A stretch of DNA of 64,000 nucleotides from Strongylocentrotus purpuratus (GCF_000002235.5 NW_022145604.1:31155857-31219856), one strand, 5' to 3'; positions 23,020 to 37,030 are shown, numbered from the stretch's first letter. Program-made: numbers and translations. The notes: generated from the sequence alone by a model not told the origin.

Positions 23020-26000
23020 CATAGGGCTATACCCCGATCATCCAATATGAAGAGCTCTTTGCATTTTGCCTTTTAGTCAATAACTTCGCATTCTAGTGAA
23101 GTCTTTGGTAAATCATATATTATTTTTCGGGATCGCGAATAATTTACGTGATTTAGGTAAGAGCTTTGCAATTTAAAACACATTTTGGTCATCCTGGCAA
23201 ATCGTACTATGATCTCTTTTATTTTCTCCTCACTTTTTATAGCGTTAAATTATCATTTAGACAGTAAAGAGTGACTTTCCAATGCTTGGGAACGATCCAT
23301 TGAACATTAACAGGGTATATAAATGGTTATTCCGCTTCCGTTGAAGAAAAGAAAAAGAATCACAAAAAGTGCAAATTTTAGCGTTCAAAAATTGGATTTT
23401 AACGCTTATAACGAGTTTTTAGAGTGACGGCAGGCTAAGTGATGCTAGCGCCAACGCAGGTGCTACCTTTTACAGCAACCCTAAACAATAACAAAAGAAA
23501 GAAAACAAAAGTATGTATTAAAGGTGCTGTTTTCCGCACTTTTCAAGTGATTTTATACAGCGGTGACGGCAGTATAGCAGTGCTGATTTAGAACCAGTGC
23601 AGGTGCTGCCTGCTTTTTTACCTTTATTTTACACTTAGGGTGCTGACGAACAGACCCAGGGGCTATTAACAGCACCTAAAATACGCATTACATGATATTC
23701 ATTTATTTTTACAATTCGTATTGTTCGTGATTAAAAATGGCTATTAAATCATAAAAGGTAGTAACTTAACAACAATTAGAAACTCACCATTTCTGAATTA
23801 TTATTTTTGCTGTTTGTTTATCAACTGAGTGTCGATGCTGACTGAGATAATAGATCATTACATTTGTATAAAAAAGACTAAAGCCAAATTGTTATAATTT
23901 TCTTCAAAAAACATACAAACAAAACGCAAATTATTATAGCTCTTCAGTTGCTAATTCATCCGTCCCATTGTTTTTAGCACCTTTTTGTCTGCACAAACAA
24001 AGCTTGTGTCAGGTACTGCGCTTGTAGGTGCTAAATTGACCACTGCAAATGCAAGTCCTGATGCAGCACTTGTTTTTAACACTTCGTTTTTTATTATGTG
24101 TTGTATCTTAAGCCCTCTCTTCATTTTAATAATTCTGGTCGCAGAAACGGGGGGGGGGGGGGGGGGGGCTCACATGTATAACAAAATATATGCCCTACTT
24201 GAAGTTTTGCAACAATTCAGTGCGGTTGTGTCCTCGTCATTTACATTTCAGAAAAATATTTTTTTTTTTATCTTCTGCATATCGGTTTTTCAGGACCGCA
24301 TGGCTACATAATGGAATCTGAAAAAAATAATGCATGGGTAATAAAGCAGATTCTGTCATTTTATTTTGAAGACATCAAGAACTGAATGGCACATCCGGTA
24401 AAAAAGGAAACAAATGGTCACTCAATGAAAGGCGTTGAATATTAATTAAGTGGGCACACGTAACCAAAAAAAAAAAAAAGAATATTGCAATTAAAACCAC
24501 GTCAATGACCTTGGAATATGATTTCATTACCACTATATCATTGTTATAGGCATTTATCAATCAATAGGTAATTAATTTAAACGAAGATTGCCGAGAATCA
24601 CGACCATGTGCTACACTTGGACACTCAAGGAAAATACTGACGTAATATCCTCATCCCGGAGAAAAAATGAATAAGTAGATCACAAATAAAAAACTTACCA
24701 CAATCAATTGGACCTAAAATGACGAAAATGGTAACTGGGCTGGGGTTGCTCCGTTTCTAGGAATCGATACCAGTACTAAATACTGGAAGCAAAGGCGTTT
24801 CCTGACTGTATGTAGACATCATGAAGCATTCTGAAAAGTAATATATCACTAACAAATAATCTCCTAATCATACTATCTGATTGTGTATTGCAATGGGTAT
24901 TAATATACATGTATGAAATATTTTCCTAGCGGCTTTTCACATTTTCATCACCTACATCAAATAAAATAAGTATCCTCGGAATCTTATTCCCCAATATAGA
25001 ATCTGAATAACAATTTAATTTACTTGGAAATAATCATGCATTTTCAATCCATTTTCTCCACCCTTTTAATTTCCGGTGTTTTTGTGTATCTTCAGACATG
25101 GACCCATGGTCAGACGGTGCTTGTGCGGATATGGAATTCGTTCTTGGGTCTTTTAGCAACAGGAAATTGTAGGACGGAACAGACTCTGTGAAATTTGTTG
25201 ATTTCTTATTTGACTAACCTCAGAATTATGAATGCGCAATACTCAACAAAAGAAAAAGGCTGATTGGCACGGTCATATATTATCTGCGGCTCTGACCTGA
25301 GCTATGGTATATAATTTGAGAATACCATACTATCTTTCAATGAATTAAACATGTTATATACAAGTGAACAGACACCATCATATTCTTTACCATAATCATT
25401 CTCTATTACAACAAAAACCCTATTCATTCGAATATTTCCTTCTTTTTTTTTACATTAGCTGTCTTTAAGCTACAATCAAAATTCGTTGATTTTTCGGACA
25501 TTTCTGTGTTTTGCAAATAATCAACTTACTACGTGTAAACACGACGAAGAACCAAAATCTAAAACCCAACTCTGGTGCGTGGTACTTTTTAAACGTTGGC
25601 AGAAATTTCACAGATTTTTGCAGTGTTAATGCTCGCTCTCAAAATGAAATTAAAGATTCCGGTTTTTGGTCACGTGACTCTTTTCGCATCCGTGGAGTCG
25701 AAAACGCTCTACTCGCCCCCCCCCCAAAGAAAAGGATACATCGATGCATTCTTATTAGTTTTCCAGTAATGTTAATGGCAGTCTAAACAAACCAATGGTT
25801 TTTCAATATGGTTTGGGGCTGTGCCAAAAAAAGAAGCCTACTATCAAAAGCTAAAATCTATTTTCAATTTTTGTTTGTACCTTTTCGTTTCGTTGATGTT
25901 ATTAAATAATTGCTTAACTTCACCAACTTCATCATTTCCATTTGTCTATTCGTCATCCGTACATATATGCATATCTAGTCTTAGATGATTCAATTCACTC

Positions 26001-29000
26001 TGGTAATTGCATAAATATACTTCATTTTGTTATCAGATTATAGTTCATTGATGATCATCATTTCGCCTCCTCTATTCCATTCACCCATTCACCACTAATA
26101 TTCTGATTAGTATTCAGAGTCAATGACAATCATTCATAAGTTAACATCGAAATTCCCATCACGTCATTCTTCAATAAAAAAAATATTTACTATTCATTTT
26201 TCCTTATTTGCTCCTCAATTTGTCTTGTAACTGTGGACCCCCCCCCCCTTAAAAATAGTCCCTCATATCGACTTAGGCAAACTATCATCATCATCATCAT
26301 CGCCATCGCCATCACTATTGCAGTACAATGAATGAACTCGCATGAGCGGCTATTTTTAGATAACGTTGACCAAACTTGGTAGATATTTTTGCCTTTCCCC
26401 ATCTCCTCCCTTCAGGAATCTCCGAATCCTCCTAGGAAGTAGACGTTTCCAGTGTAGCGCAATAAGCGATACAGGTGTGTAGAGTTAAACGCGATAAAAT
26501 CCGCCTCGTTACACCTTCTTAAGTTACCTGAAGACAAATTATTCACGATATTGCTTCATCGGTTTGGTGTTACGCTCTTTTTCACCTGCATCATCCCTTC
26601 TTACTTCATCCATTCATACCCGAGCGATGGCCTGAAATAATGCGTCCAGGAATTAGGTCAATGTTTCTCCACGAAAGAGAAGGGTAAAGAAGATGATGGC
26701 TCCGGGTAGCCCGTATCCGCCTTTACGCTCTTATGGTACGTTTAATATCACACAATATTACAACGCTGGTTTAAAGAGGGGCTCATGTCGAAAAATTAAA
26801 AGCTGTGGGTGGGTCTAATTAAAAAAATAAACACACACATAGACCCAAATAAAAACAAATGAAAAGAAAAGAAATGGGCCTCCACTGGATTTTCGGAATA
26901 ACTTTCAGTCGAAAATTTGAAAAGCACCGTGGCAGGAATGCAATAGAGGGGAATACTTGTTGCTAACATGCGATAGTACGACTCGGAGAGTGCAATAAAT
27001 CATGTTTGAATCCGTGTTACGTTGATGCAAAGTCCAGTGACATAATTCACTAGACCATAACGACATCATCATGATATAAATCATTACAGGGAAATTTAAT
27101 TTGGTGGCCTGTCGTGGTATAGTGATTATCTAGAGTGACGTTTCCAGCTCATTATATCCCCCAACGTAATGACGAAATTAGTCCTGTTGGGAATGACGAC
27201 GGAAAGACGAAAGTACAAGGTTTCCCCGCAATTATAACAAATATAGCCCTTCTATGACGCAACACATGTCGCATAATGGAACATTGACTGCATACATTTG
27301 CAAGATGTCATCCTGTTAATATGATCGTTATTCTCACCTAATCCTTGCAATCAGCTAAGCTGTCACAGCCTCTAAAAACAAAGCAACTAGAAAGTATAAA
27401 GACTTCCTTCAACCAGTGTATTTTAAAACTTCTTGTAAATATTTAAAAAAAAAGGATTACATTAAAGTGTTAACTTTATAAATACACTGTTTCGTTCTTA
27501 TGTTCATGTATATATTTCTCCTACCTGGATCATTATCCATCCCCCTTCATTAAGTGATTTATTTACTGATTCGTTTGTTTCTGTGTTCATTAATTAATTG
27601 ATTTTAGTTCATATAGTTAGAGAGAGTTGTAAAGTTTGAGTTATATTTATAGAGAGAATAAATTGAAAAAGAAATGGTTTCAATTTAGAAAATATTTTGA
27701 GAGTGTTGGAAATGTGCCAAAATGAACTTGATCATGTATTTCATGTTTGGTATTTTCTTATTTATTCAAAATACTAATTGTGTCATAAATGTTTGTTTTT
27801 ATCTGCCACAAAGTTTTCGGTCGTTGTGATTATTATCTGTGTTAAGCCATTATGTATGGATATTATTTTCTTTAATTATTTGTATATAATGTATGGATAA
27901 AATGACCGCTCCGCAAGGATTGAAAAAGGAAATGGCAATCATAATAATCTTATATATGCTCAAAATCATGGTATAAATTTTACATCTATTTACACAGTTT
28001 TCCAACATTTTCTTCCCTCCATTTATGTATAAACTGTACAATACCTCTTTAGGCATGTGATTGTGCATGTTGCTGTTGTTAGCTTATGATGTTTTTCGTT
28101 TGTGTAATACTTTAAATGAGTGAAAGAACACAATAAAGTGGAATTCATTTTTGTCATCCCAATTTAAACAGGTAAATGTCGTTCATAAGATGATCTACGT
28201 CACAATTATCAATCAGTGGCAGACCGACATCAAAATAAATGGATTATAAGTCATCAATTTGAATGGATTCGAACCTAATTATAATTTTAAATTGTAGGAG
28301 AGTAAGAACAGGTCAAGAAAAACATAAATCTGAGACATAATGAATTAAAATAAATGTACGTTAATTGATAAAAAGGTTTCGATATTATTGATAACGGCCA
28401 TTTAGAGAATGTCCTCATATAGCCATGTGCATGACATTTTTCAAAGTTCTATTTCAATTAGCTTCGATCTATCAGGGTTACTGAACATTCATACATTCAT
28501 GACGTTTCTCTTTCGAAAACGAGCAAGGATTTTTTCATATTTTTCCGTTTTGGCTGATCGAGCTAGAATGTTTTGAGTTAGTTTTTTGTTTGTTAAAATA
28601 TATCATGATGTGGTATAGACGATGACATTTTACTCATGCAGTTAGATTTGAAAATGTTACAATCCATACGGGATTTTCTTTTTGTAATTGATCAATTTCT
28701 TGTTAAAGTTTGCATGGCATGGCCGTACTGTCTTAAAATATCAAGTGGATCATTTAGCATTTCATATAAATGATAATTATATGATTTGAAATCATCAACA
28801 AAATAGTGATGTATGTTTAATAAGTCCAAAACATGCAAGACCAAATGTGTATTACAAATATTATGTCCTAATATCAAAAGAAATGATACAACTACCAATT
28901 ATGGGTATTAAACATTTCATAAAATGCTTTTGCCGTTGTGTTCAGTTAATACCGTAATTATTGTCTATAAGTAATGTATTTGTTTGTATTTTGATCTATG

Positions 29001-30110
29001 CGGACTGGAAGTCAGACTGTGTATGGTTGCAATAAACGAAAAAGCGAATAAGCGAAGGATGATACATATTGGTCATATTGGTGTCACTAGCTTCATCGAG
29101 CGTGTTGTCTGTGATGGCCGCTTTGTTATAATGGCATTCTGTTACTGGTTGTAAGTGAGTTGTTTAGCCTCGTCTATCGGCACGTCGACACACTCCCTTC
29201 GCCCTCTCTGCTCCAGTGACAAAGGCACCGCTTCAAGTTCATAATCACGTATATTGGGAGGTCTTATAAACAATTCACTATCGTTTTACACGTTTTCATT
29301 TTGTTTCATTTGTACTTCTGTGGATACTCATGTCGGCCTATCTGCCTTATCATATCCAAATGCTGTCCTGGTTTTTATTTCATTTCACCCTCATTGATAT
29401 TTTGCTCTTGTTCTATTTTTTTTTAACTAGGCCTATATTTCTTGTGTTCTCTTCACCTCCACCATACGCTCTGGATCGATGTAATATTTATGTTGTATAA
29501 AAAGTGTAGCTTTCTATCTATTCCTACAAAAATTAAAAAGGATGAAGAAATACAAAAAGAAAAATAGTTATCCTTATATATCTGAAGAATTAAACCAGAG
29601 AAGTGTTAGTAACAAAGATGTCACATATCTGATAAAAACAAAACTTAAAACATTTGTAACTTTTATAAATTCACTGACAGTACTGAAGAACACCCCTCCC
29701 TCCTGCCCCATATAATTAATACATTCGGAGGACGCCTTGATATTGTATTACATCACTTTCCATTTTTATGCTAATTATTGGTGGCAGCGGTGGGATATGC
29801 TATGCTTTCCCTATTGAGAGATCGTCGTCTTGATTTATATCGGTTTTGAGGACACCATAATGCATTCGACAGGACAAGCTTACATCGATTGATGAAAACT
29901 TTCATTGATAGTGGATTGGTGCTCAGGTAGAATGATAAAACCGCGGAAACGTTAGACTTGTAGTGATTGATGAGAGAGGGTTCGGAGAGGGAGGGCTAGT
30001 TTTTAAAATTGACATCATAATTGGAGGACGGTTTTTGCGATTGTACCAGATGAAATGCGAGCATTGATGTAGATGGATATTGGAGAAAACAGAAAACGAA
30101 CATAGATAAA
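23020..30110. other. 7 kb intergenic stretch without a recognised gene
   Basis: AT-rich DNA with short chance frames, homopolymers (24150-24168 G, 26229-26238 C) and a short ATC run at 26284-26312. 23400-24070 is unusually rich in GGTGCTG/AGCACC words, but no ordered repeat could be defined by eye. Confidence 0.4.
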
Positions 30111-30114
30111 AAGT

Positions 30115-30120
30115 GAATGA

Positions 30121-30159
<39 letters not shown>

Positions 30160-30187
30160 GGGGGAGAGATAGGGAGAGAGAGAGTGT

Positions 30188-30218
<31 letters not shown>

Positions 30219-30240
30219 GGAGAGATAGGGAGAGAGAGAG

Positions 30241-30288
<48 letters not shown>

Positions 30289-30292
30289 AAGA
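30115..30292 (+). repeat. GA microsatellite with GGGAGAGATAGG interruptions
   Basis: Purine-only dinucleotide repeat, duplicated in blocks of about 55 bp. Confidence 0.9.
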
Positions 30293-30911
30293 GAAAGGCA
30301 ATGTCTAATAATGACAAGACAGGTATACCTAAAAAAGATCTAATATATAGGACAAAATAATAAAAATTGTTCAACAATGGAAGCGAATTCAACGGACACA
30401 CAGAATTGCAAAAAGGAGGAAGAGGGAGAGAGGATCATTGAAAGAGGGGGTTCGGAAATAGAGAAGGAGAGGAGGCAGTACACACCTCAAGAAAAGTGAA
30501 TAGGAGGAATAGTTACAAGGGTTTCTTTTTGTTTAAAGGGAGAGGGGATAAGCACTTTGAAAATAGGTAAATAGATAAATAAAACGACAATAGATTTTAT
30601 TATCAGTTCAAGCAGTTTCTTACTGTGCACAAATGTCATCACACGTCTTTCTCAAATGAGAAAGAAAGATACATGCAGTAGACATATATAAATAAATAGA
30701 TAGATAGATAGATCGAAAAAAATTGAGGGGCAGATACATAGATACAGAGAAAGAGAGATTGAAAATAGGGATTGGTAAAAGGTGATTCATAATCGAGTTT
30801 GAATTTACATGGTTACCATGCAGACACTGACGACACGCTTCTTGAAAGTAACGAACCAGTAACGAGTCGACAGGTAGCTGTTCTTCAGTCATGTATCAAC
30901 ATGATGCTAGA

Positions 30912-31101
30912 TACAAACATCCTAGTAGACGGACAGCCCACGAGACCGATGCGAACATCCTAGTAGACCGACAGCCCACGAGACCGATGCGAACATCCTA
31001 GTAGACCGACAGCCCACGAGACCGATGCGAACATCCTAGTAGACCGACAGCCCACGAGACCGATGCGAACATCCTAGTAGACCGACAGCCCACGAGACCG
31101 A
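30912..31101 (+). repeat. 38 bp minisatellite, five copies
   Basis: A unit starting GCGAACATCCTAGTAGACCG and ending CCCACGAGACCGAT is repeated with almost no variation. Only the first copy differs at a few bases. The motif CCCACGAGAGCGAC recurs once at about 31195, suggesting that the unit arose from local sequence. Confidence 0.95.
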
Positions 31102-31504
31102 CATTGTCCGTCTTTTTGAACTTTGCGAGGAGTTATCAAAAGGTCAGCGATTCGGTTTTACGGTTTTGCAGGCCGTTCGTAACTTTCCCGAAGGCCCACG
31201 AGAGCGACATAAAAAGCTCAGTCTCGTAAGCCATCCATCTTTAAATAAGTAATCAGGAAAATTGGAGCAAAATATGTAAAGTGCTGTATCGTAAAGCTTT
31301 TTTCAGCACAAGTGAGAAGAAAAAAAACAAAAAAACAGCACACCCCCACAATACAGAAATCAGTATGAAGACAGGGTAACTTGATTAGAAACCAATTTAC
31401 TTAATAAAATGATTACTCTAAATGATTTAAAACTTAATAACAGTTAACATTATTCTGACTTTCGCTTTATTATTAAATATAGAGATAGAAAAATAGAAAA
31501 TAGA

Positions 31505-31730
31505 AAATATATAAATAGACAGATAGACAAATAGATGGATATATATAAAAAAAAAAATAGAGAGATGAGTAGATAGATTACTATTTAGAAAGAGAGATAG
31601 ATAGACAGATGGACAGATATATTTATAGATAGAAAGAGAGATAGATATACATATAGATAGATAGATAGACAGATAGGTAGATATAAAGATAGATGGATGA
31701 ATGATTATATAGAAAGAGAGAGGGGAAAAG
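31505..31730 (+). repeat. TAGA/GATA tetranucleotide-rich tract
   Basis: Interrupted ATAGATAG repeats merging into a GA-rich segment, then a GGGTGGGTGGGG stretch at 31757-31790. Confidence 0.85.
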
Positions 31731-31924
31731 AGAGAGGGAGAATGGAGGGGATATGGGGTGGGTGGGGGTGGGTGGGGATGGGTGGAGGAAGGGGAAGAGT
31801 TGGCGGCCCAAGGCCAAGGGCACATGAAGGTGACCTCATCGAACGAGAATGAAATTTCATCCTTGATTAAGACGTCCAGGTGAAATGAAAGGACACTGGC
31901 AAAAAAGAGAGGACTGTGAGTAGG

Positions 31925-31956
31925 TAAGAGGGAGGGAGGGAGGGAGGAAGAGGGAT

Positions 31957-32046
<90 letters not shown>

Positions 32047-32050
32047 GGAG
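31925..32050 (+). repeat. GGGA then GA microsatellite
   Basis: Four GGGA units followed by a long pure GA run. Confidence 0.9.
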
Positions 32051-32351
32051 AAGGTGAGGGTTGAAATATATATAATGAATGGGATGTGCGTCGATGTAGA
32101 TGTGATTACATCGCACTGGTTTTCTTTGGCTATGTTCAATTTTCACAAATGACGATTGTGATCAGGAGAATCCAATTGGTTTCTATTCTGTCAGATGTGA
32201 TTATGTTTCTCTCATCGAATTCACCTTGTACATAGCTACACGCTTTCCTTTCCAGTTCTCAGGTAAAAGTTCAAGACCATATCTAAACAGAAGTACTCTG
32301 TCTCTCTCCCTTCCTCTCTCTCTCTCTCCCCCCTCTCTCTCTCTCTCTCTT

Positions 32352-32444
32352 TCATGGGACGATATTCCACTTTCCATCAGAGAATTTACTCGTATTGCCT
32401 CTTTAAAACACCACCTTAAAACATACTTCTTCCCTCTGTACTAG
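32352..32444 (+). mobile_element. LINE ORF2 C-terminal remnant
   Basis: Reads SWDDIPLSIREFTRIASL then KHHLKTYFF and a stop, the classic end of a non-LTR retrotransposon reverse transcriptase ORF (W-N/D-D-L/I-P...I-R...S...F/L-K..LKTY-L/F-F). The 5' side is replaced by a CT microsatellite (32300-32351). The 3'UTR probably runs on to about 32750. Confidence 0.75.
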
Positions 32445-32990
32445 ATATATTTTACTTATTTAGTTATCAGTCTATGTATTACATGTCTTTCCTCACATTC
32501 TATAATGTTGTAATCGCCATGGTACTTGTTTGTTTGTAGCACTCTTAGATGATCGATATTATTATTTTTATTATGATTATTATCACTGGGTAAGCCCCAT
32601 TTATATATTTGTATAAATATACCAGTGTTGGAACATCTGCACAAGAAACATGAAGGCGTCAGAAATTTTATCACGCACCTCTCCCCAACGCTGCGACAAA
32701 AAATAATGACATTCATTTGAACGATGCGAAGTTAGAAATAAAACTTTAGGAGCTCAATAGACAACCATTGGCAACCGTGAACAAATGATAAAAGGTTATT
32801 GATAGTGTAAATATAAATTAATTAAGATGTATTGAGATAAAGCATTTCTATAAAAGAACTACTGATGAGAGAATAATTACATGAAGGAAAAGCGGTTATT
32901 TAAGCATTATATCAAAGTCTGGAGATTTGTTCAACATATTTGTCTCCCAAGAGGAAAAAAGAAGAAGAAATCAGGAAATGCAAATAGTGT

Positions 32991-33178
32991 ATAGCTCAGT
33001 CGGTAGTGCAGTGGTCTCGTATCCGGTGACCCGGGTTCGAAACCAAGGCGATGCTCTAGTGCCCTTTGGTAAGGCATTAATCCTCATTACCAGGTCACTT
33101 GGAGAGGACCTTAAGCCGTCGGCCGTGTGGTTGCTTACTTACAAGCATTTATGCTTTCTTAGCAGTCAGGTAAAATAA
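32991..33178 (+). mobile_element. tRNA-derived SINE, copy B (best preserved)
   Basis: Intact-looking box A (AGCTCAGTCGGTAGTGCAG), CTCGTA loop and box B (GGGTTCGAAAC), followed by the family body and the tail GCAGTCAGGTAAAATAACC. A CCATTCCATTCCATTCC repeat follows the 3' end. Confidence 0.9.
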
Positions 33179-33433
33179 CCACCACCATTCCATTCCATTC
33201 CAAAATTCTTTAAAGACACTGATAAGAAGATGAATTTAAAGTAACCATGAGCAAAGTAAAATGAAATGACTATATAAATCATTGAACAAAATGGCAATGA
33301 GTATGATAAAAACAGAACTCAACTGGGTCAGTTGATTGACAGAATGTATGAACTGGAGCAAATTATGTAGTCAACTCTTGTGTCATTAACCAATGGACCT
33401 TCATTCGACTCCGTGTCTACAAACTATTTGACA

Positions 33434-33438
<5 letters not shown>

Positions 33439-33486
<48 letters not shown>

Positions 33487-33490
33487 GAGA
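33439..33490 (+). repeat. GA microsatellite
   Basis: A pure GA run with one T interruption. Confidence 0.9.
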
Positions 33491-33809
33491 CATAACAAAA
33501 GTCGAGCAGAAGTTCGCCCGTTCCTTTCCCAGCTCCGTGCTCCAGCCACGATTTGATGGAGATTCATGTTAATGGAATATAAACAAAATTAGTGGAGAAA
33601 ATAACAAAAGATGACAATTTTTTGTATCTATGTCGATCACGTTGGCGCCTTCTTCCATGGCCAGCTGAAAGTGGTTAATGGTTAGAAAATGTCAATAGAC
33701 ATTCCAAAGGATTCTACCAACCTCATGCGTGCAATCAAAGGGAAATAGATTTGTAAAAGGTGTTGATTTGATTGACACGAAACGTCATTCATCTTGTGCA
33801 TGAGAACCA

Positions 33810-33960
33810 GGGCGATGTTTCACAAACTTCATATCAATAACAAATGCTAAAACTCTAAGACGAATTTACTATCAGTCATACAAATTCATTTATTTAAGTA
33901 GCTGATACCAGTTATTGCAACTTGTTTTAATAACAAGTTTTTTAAGAGTCGGGACCCAGA
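33810..33960. mobile_element. Decayed copy of a GTTTCACAAA-type MITE
   Basis: GGCGATGTTTCACAAACTTC and ATAACAAATG match the left end of the element at 45225. The right end is not clear. Confidence 0.4.
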
Positions 33961-36070
33961 ATAGTCTCGACTCAAAGGAAGGGAACATACTGTGTATTGG
34001 TGTCGTCAAACGTGCAATGTACTTGCCTTTTATAACAAAAGGGGATCATGTCTTGGCATAATTTAATCTTAACGTTCGAGTCCTGAACTTGTAGAGCGAA
34101 AGAGTATTAACACGTGGCGATATTAATGTCTTTCTATTCTAGTTTTTCTCCCTGCAGTATTACTGTAAATGTATTAACTATTCTGAGTTTTGTCACTGCC
34201 TTTTGTTTGTTTATTCTGTTGATCATATCATGTAATTTGATGAACCATGCATAAATGCATAAATAAAAAAAAGAATAAATAAACTACCAAATAAAAATAC
34301 ATTACAAAAAATGTCATGACTGATATGAATCTGGTAACAGCATAAGATATATCTGATAAAGGTCAACAGAGACTTTGATTATATGAAGAAGAGGGCTGGA
34401 AAGGAAAGAAGGAAAGATAGAAATGATGATGGATAAAGATGCGAAAAATAAATTGGTAAATCAAAGAAAGGAAGGAGGATACAGTCATACGTCGATATGA
34501 TGCTGAGGGTAGATGTAATCATACGAAGGGGTAGAACCGTGGCGATAATATTGGAGTAAATGGGAGAGTGTTTGTAGGACATGAGTCAGCTAGAGTGGAT
34601 AGAAAGTTCATGTTACCTTTCTCCGAGATTCACCGTCCCACCCTTGATGGAAAAAACAAGCAGAAAAGGACTAGATACATTAATTTCTTGACGGCGCTCA
34701 AATTGGATATGAAGCTTTAAGTGAAATACCAAAATACCACCCCTATTTTGGTGAATGGCTACATAGGCAACCTAGTACCGCTAAAGTTCAAGATTGGAGA
34801 GGCGACGACCGGTAATGTAATCATGGGCGTACGTACAGGCATAACATCACCAGGGATATGTCCTCTCTCTTATTAGCTTTCCTTGGTATAAAACTTGCAA
34901 GTGCGCAAAGCGAACGAGCAAGCAATTTTTTAAAATGAATTTTCAATTCTTTCTTGTGTTCTTTATTTCATTACTTTGATTTATATTACTTTTTTCGTGG
35001 TAGCCAGTTTCAGAGTATTTTGGATAAGTTATTCAACCATTACAGGTATAATAAAGATACCAACATATTGTCTAAATATTAGAAGACGGTTGCCCCAAAG
35101 TTAGATTCAAAATTCTGTGCAGACGCCTATGATGAAGTCTGGTAACGGATTGCTGAAGAAGTCCAGTCTTTTGTTTCATGCGCAAACAATATAAACTGAT
35201 ATTGTTTGTCTCTTCATTGCTGATGACGTTAAAATATTCGATTTTGAGAGCCAACGCAAATCTTAATGATCATTGTAACTCGTAATTGATGAAGGGTTTG
35301 AATAGTTGAAAACAAATCAAGCGTCAGATGTTATGCTTATCTGACTCTGTTACTTCATTTGATTCATGTAGGCTATATATCCCTACATATAGGAACAGGA
35401 TTATTGAAATGAGATACAACTATATACGTTTATAACAAGACAGAGTCCTATAGTTCATGTTAAGTGATTTAAAATTTAAAAAATCAATGAATACATATAG
35501 CTTTTTAATAAACATTATTAAACTGGATTGTTTTTTACTTTAGGTTTCCATGACAAGCATGTATCAGAAGTGATGATGCAACTTGATAATATGAGTTGGA
35601 ACAAATCCTTTTTTAATGAAAATCCATATTATTTTGATGTCGGAAAAACTTGTAAGTTTGCCAGGTACACGGATTCTATTTTCAGTAGAATATCAAGCTC
35701 CATATGAAAGCCTAAGCTTAAGCGGAGGTGTAAATGATTTACATATTTCATCGAGCGCACGACTCTAAATATTGTCTTTTCATAAACACCGAGTCTCAAC
35801 GTAAATATACTTGACACTTTTTTGACCCGCCGTCTGACCCCGAATTGTGGCGAAATTTGCGGCAGACGATACGAATTTGTGGCATCTGAATTGGCGCGCT
35901 GACTGATGTCCGTGACGTAGCAACAAGTAGAGGATCCGACCACCCTACTAGACAATAGAAACGGTGGAACATGAATTCTTTCTAATTTGAGAATCAGGGT
36001 TATTCTTTAAATGATTCGAATTAATAGATATGTTCAAGTCTAACTATCAATTCATTTCTAACTGATTCTT
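33960..36070. other. Intergenic, no gene recognised
   Basis: AT-rich. A 108-codon minus-strand open frame at 35955-35629 starts without an ATG and resembles no family I know. Confidence 0.4.
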
Positions 36071-36074
36071 CTCA

Positions 36075-36435
36075 GAAGTTCGTTATAATGTCAAACTTGA
36101 ATTGAAAACAGGGCTGGATGAAACAGTGAAACTTCAGTAAATTCAACAGATGGAAACAGGGTTCAAATCAAATTAGAGAAACACACGAATATACATTTTT
36201 TCTTATTTTTTGTTTTATTTTGTAGGTCTTTGTGAACATGATCGCAAAGATTCCTTTCAATAGTTCGTTATAATGTCAAACTTTAATATGAAGCAGGGGT
36301 GGGTGAAACGGTGAAACCTAATGAAATTCAACAGATGGAACGAGGTTCAAATTAAATCAGAAAAATCCACGGATACTCATCTTATTTTTTATTTTGTACA
36401 TCATTGTGACCGTGATCCCAAAGACTCTCGAAAAA
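36075..36435 (+). repeat. Tandem duplication of ~180 bp
   Basis: 36075-36258 and 36259-36435 share GTTCGTTATAATGTCAAACT, TTCAACAGATGGAA, GGTTCAAAT and a TTATTTTGTA...TGTGA...TGATC end at about 80 percent identity by eye. Confidence 0.8.
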
Positions 36436-36578
36436 CAGAGAACAACCCTAAAATAGTAAATATCAATAGCACTGACCATCGCCTTTCGAAGTGTGCGAAC
36501 ATTGCAATTGCACCTTACATGCCAAACGTAATCCAAACAGGATTCATATATTAAAATTCTCCTATAGAGTTAATATTT

Positions 36579-36637
36579 GGTGGTGATTATTTTACCTGAC
36601 TGCTAATAAAGCATAAATGCTTGTTAGTAAGCAACCA
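36579..36637 (-). mobile_element. SINE, copy D (3' fragment)
   Basis: The reverse complement reads GGTTGCTTACTAACAAGCA, then TTTATGC, then GCAGTCAGGTAAAATAATC, matching the last ~60 bp of copies A and B. The 5' part is missing. Confidence 0.85.
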
Positions 36638-36827
36638 TTGAAAGGCTTTTCGATCGTGATTTTGTGAAGAATAGTGTCTGACGTCAATAGAAAAAGACTG
36701 ACTTGAAACAGTAAAATTGATACATACTATTTAACGGGAGAAGAATAGTTTTCTACATCCTTATAAATCATTGACAGAAACTTGTCGACCTAGCCATATT
36801 ATACAAATATTACACAACAGTGAGAGC

Positions 36828-36952
36828 ATTAGTAAGAATTACCCACGCAAGGTACGTTCGGAACAGTCTAACACGCCCGAGGCGGTAGCCGGGGGGGTGT
36901 TTAGACTATTTTGAAGGTACCGAGTGTGGATAATTTGACTAATGCCCGAACA
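36828..36952. mobile_element. Foldback element of ~125 bp
   Basis: GCATTAGTAAGAATTACCCA and the following ~40 bp pair with the inverse of 36900-36952 (ending ACTAATGCCC). The centre is the stem GTCTAACACGCCCG / GGGGGTGTTTAGAC. No coding potential. Confidence 0.65.
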
Positions 36953-37030
36953 AAATGATGTGTATTATTTGTTTTTATAAGATTATGTTTGATCTTTTTT
37001 TATAAAATGATGTTTTATAACATGATTTTA

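Noticed and set aside
30912-31101. CRISPR-like array of 38 bp repeats
   Set aside because: Units are directly adjacent without unique spacers, and the genome is eukaryotic; it is a minisatellite.
32991-33060. Working tRNA gene
   Set aside because: Boxes A and B are good, but no acceptor stem pairs and the same sequence continues into a shared non-tRNA body in other copies; it is a SINE.
35629-35955. 108-codon minus-strand frame
   Set aside because: No ATG at the start, no motif, and composition like its surroundings.
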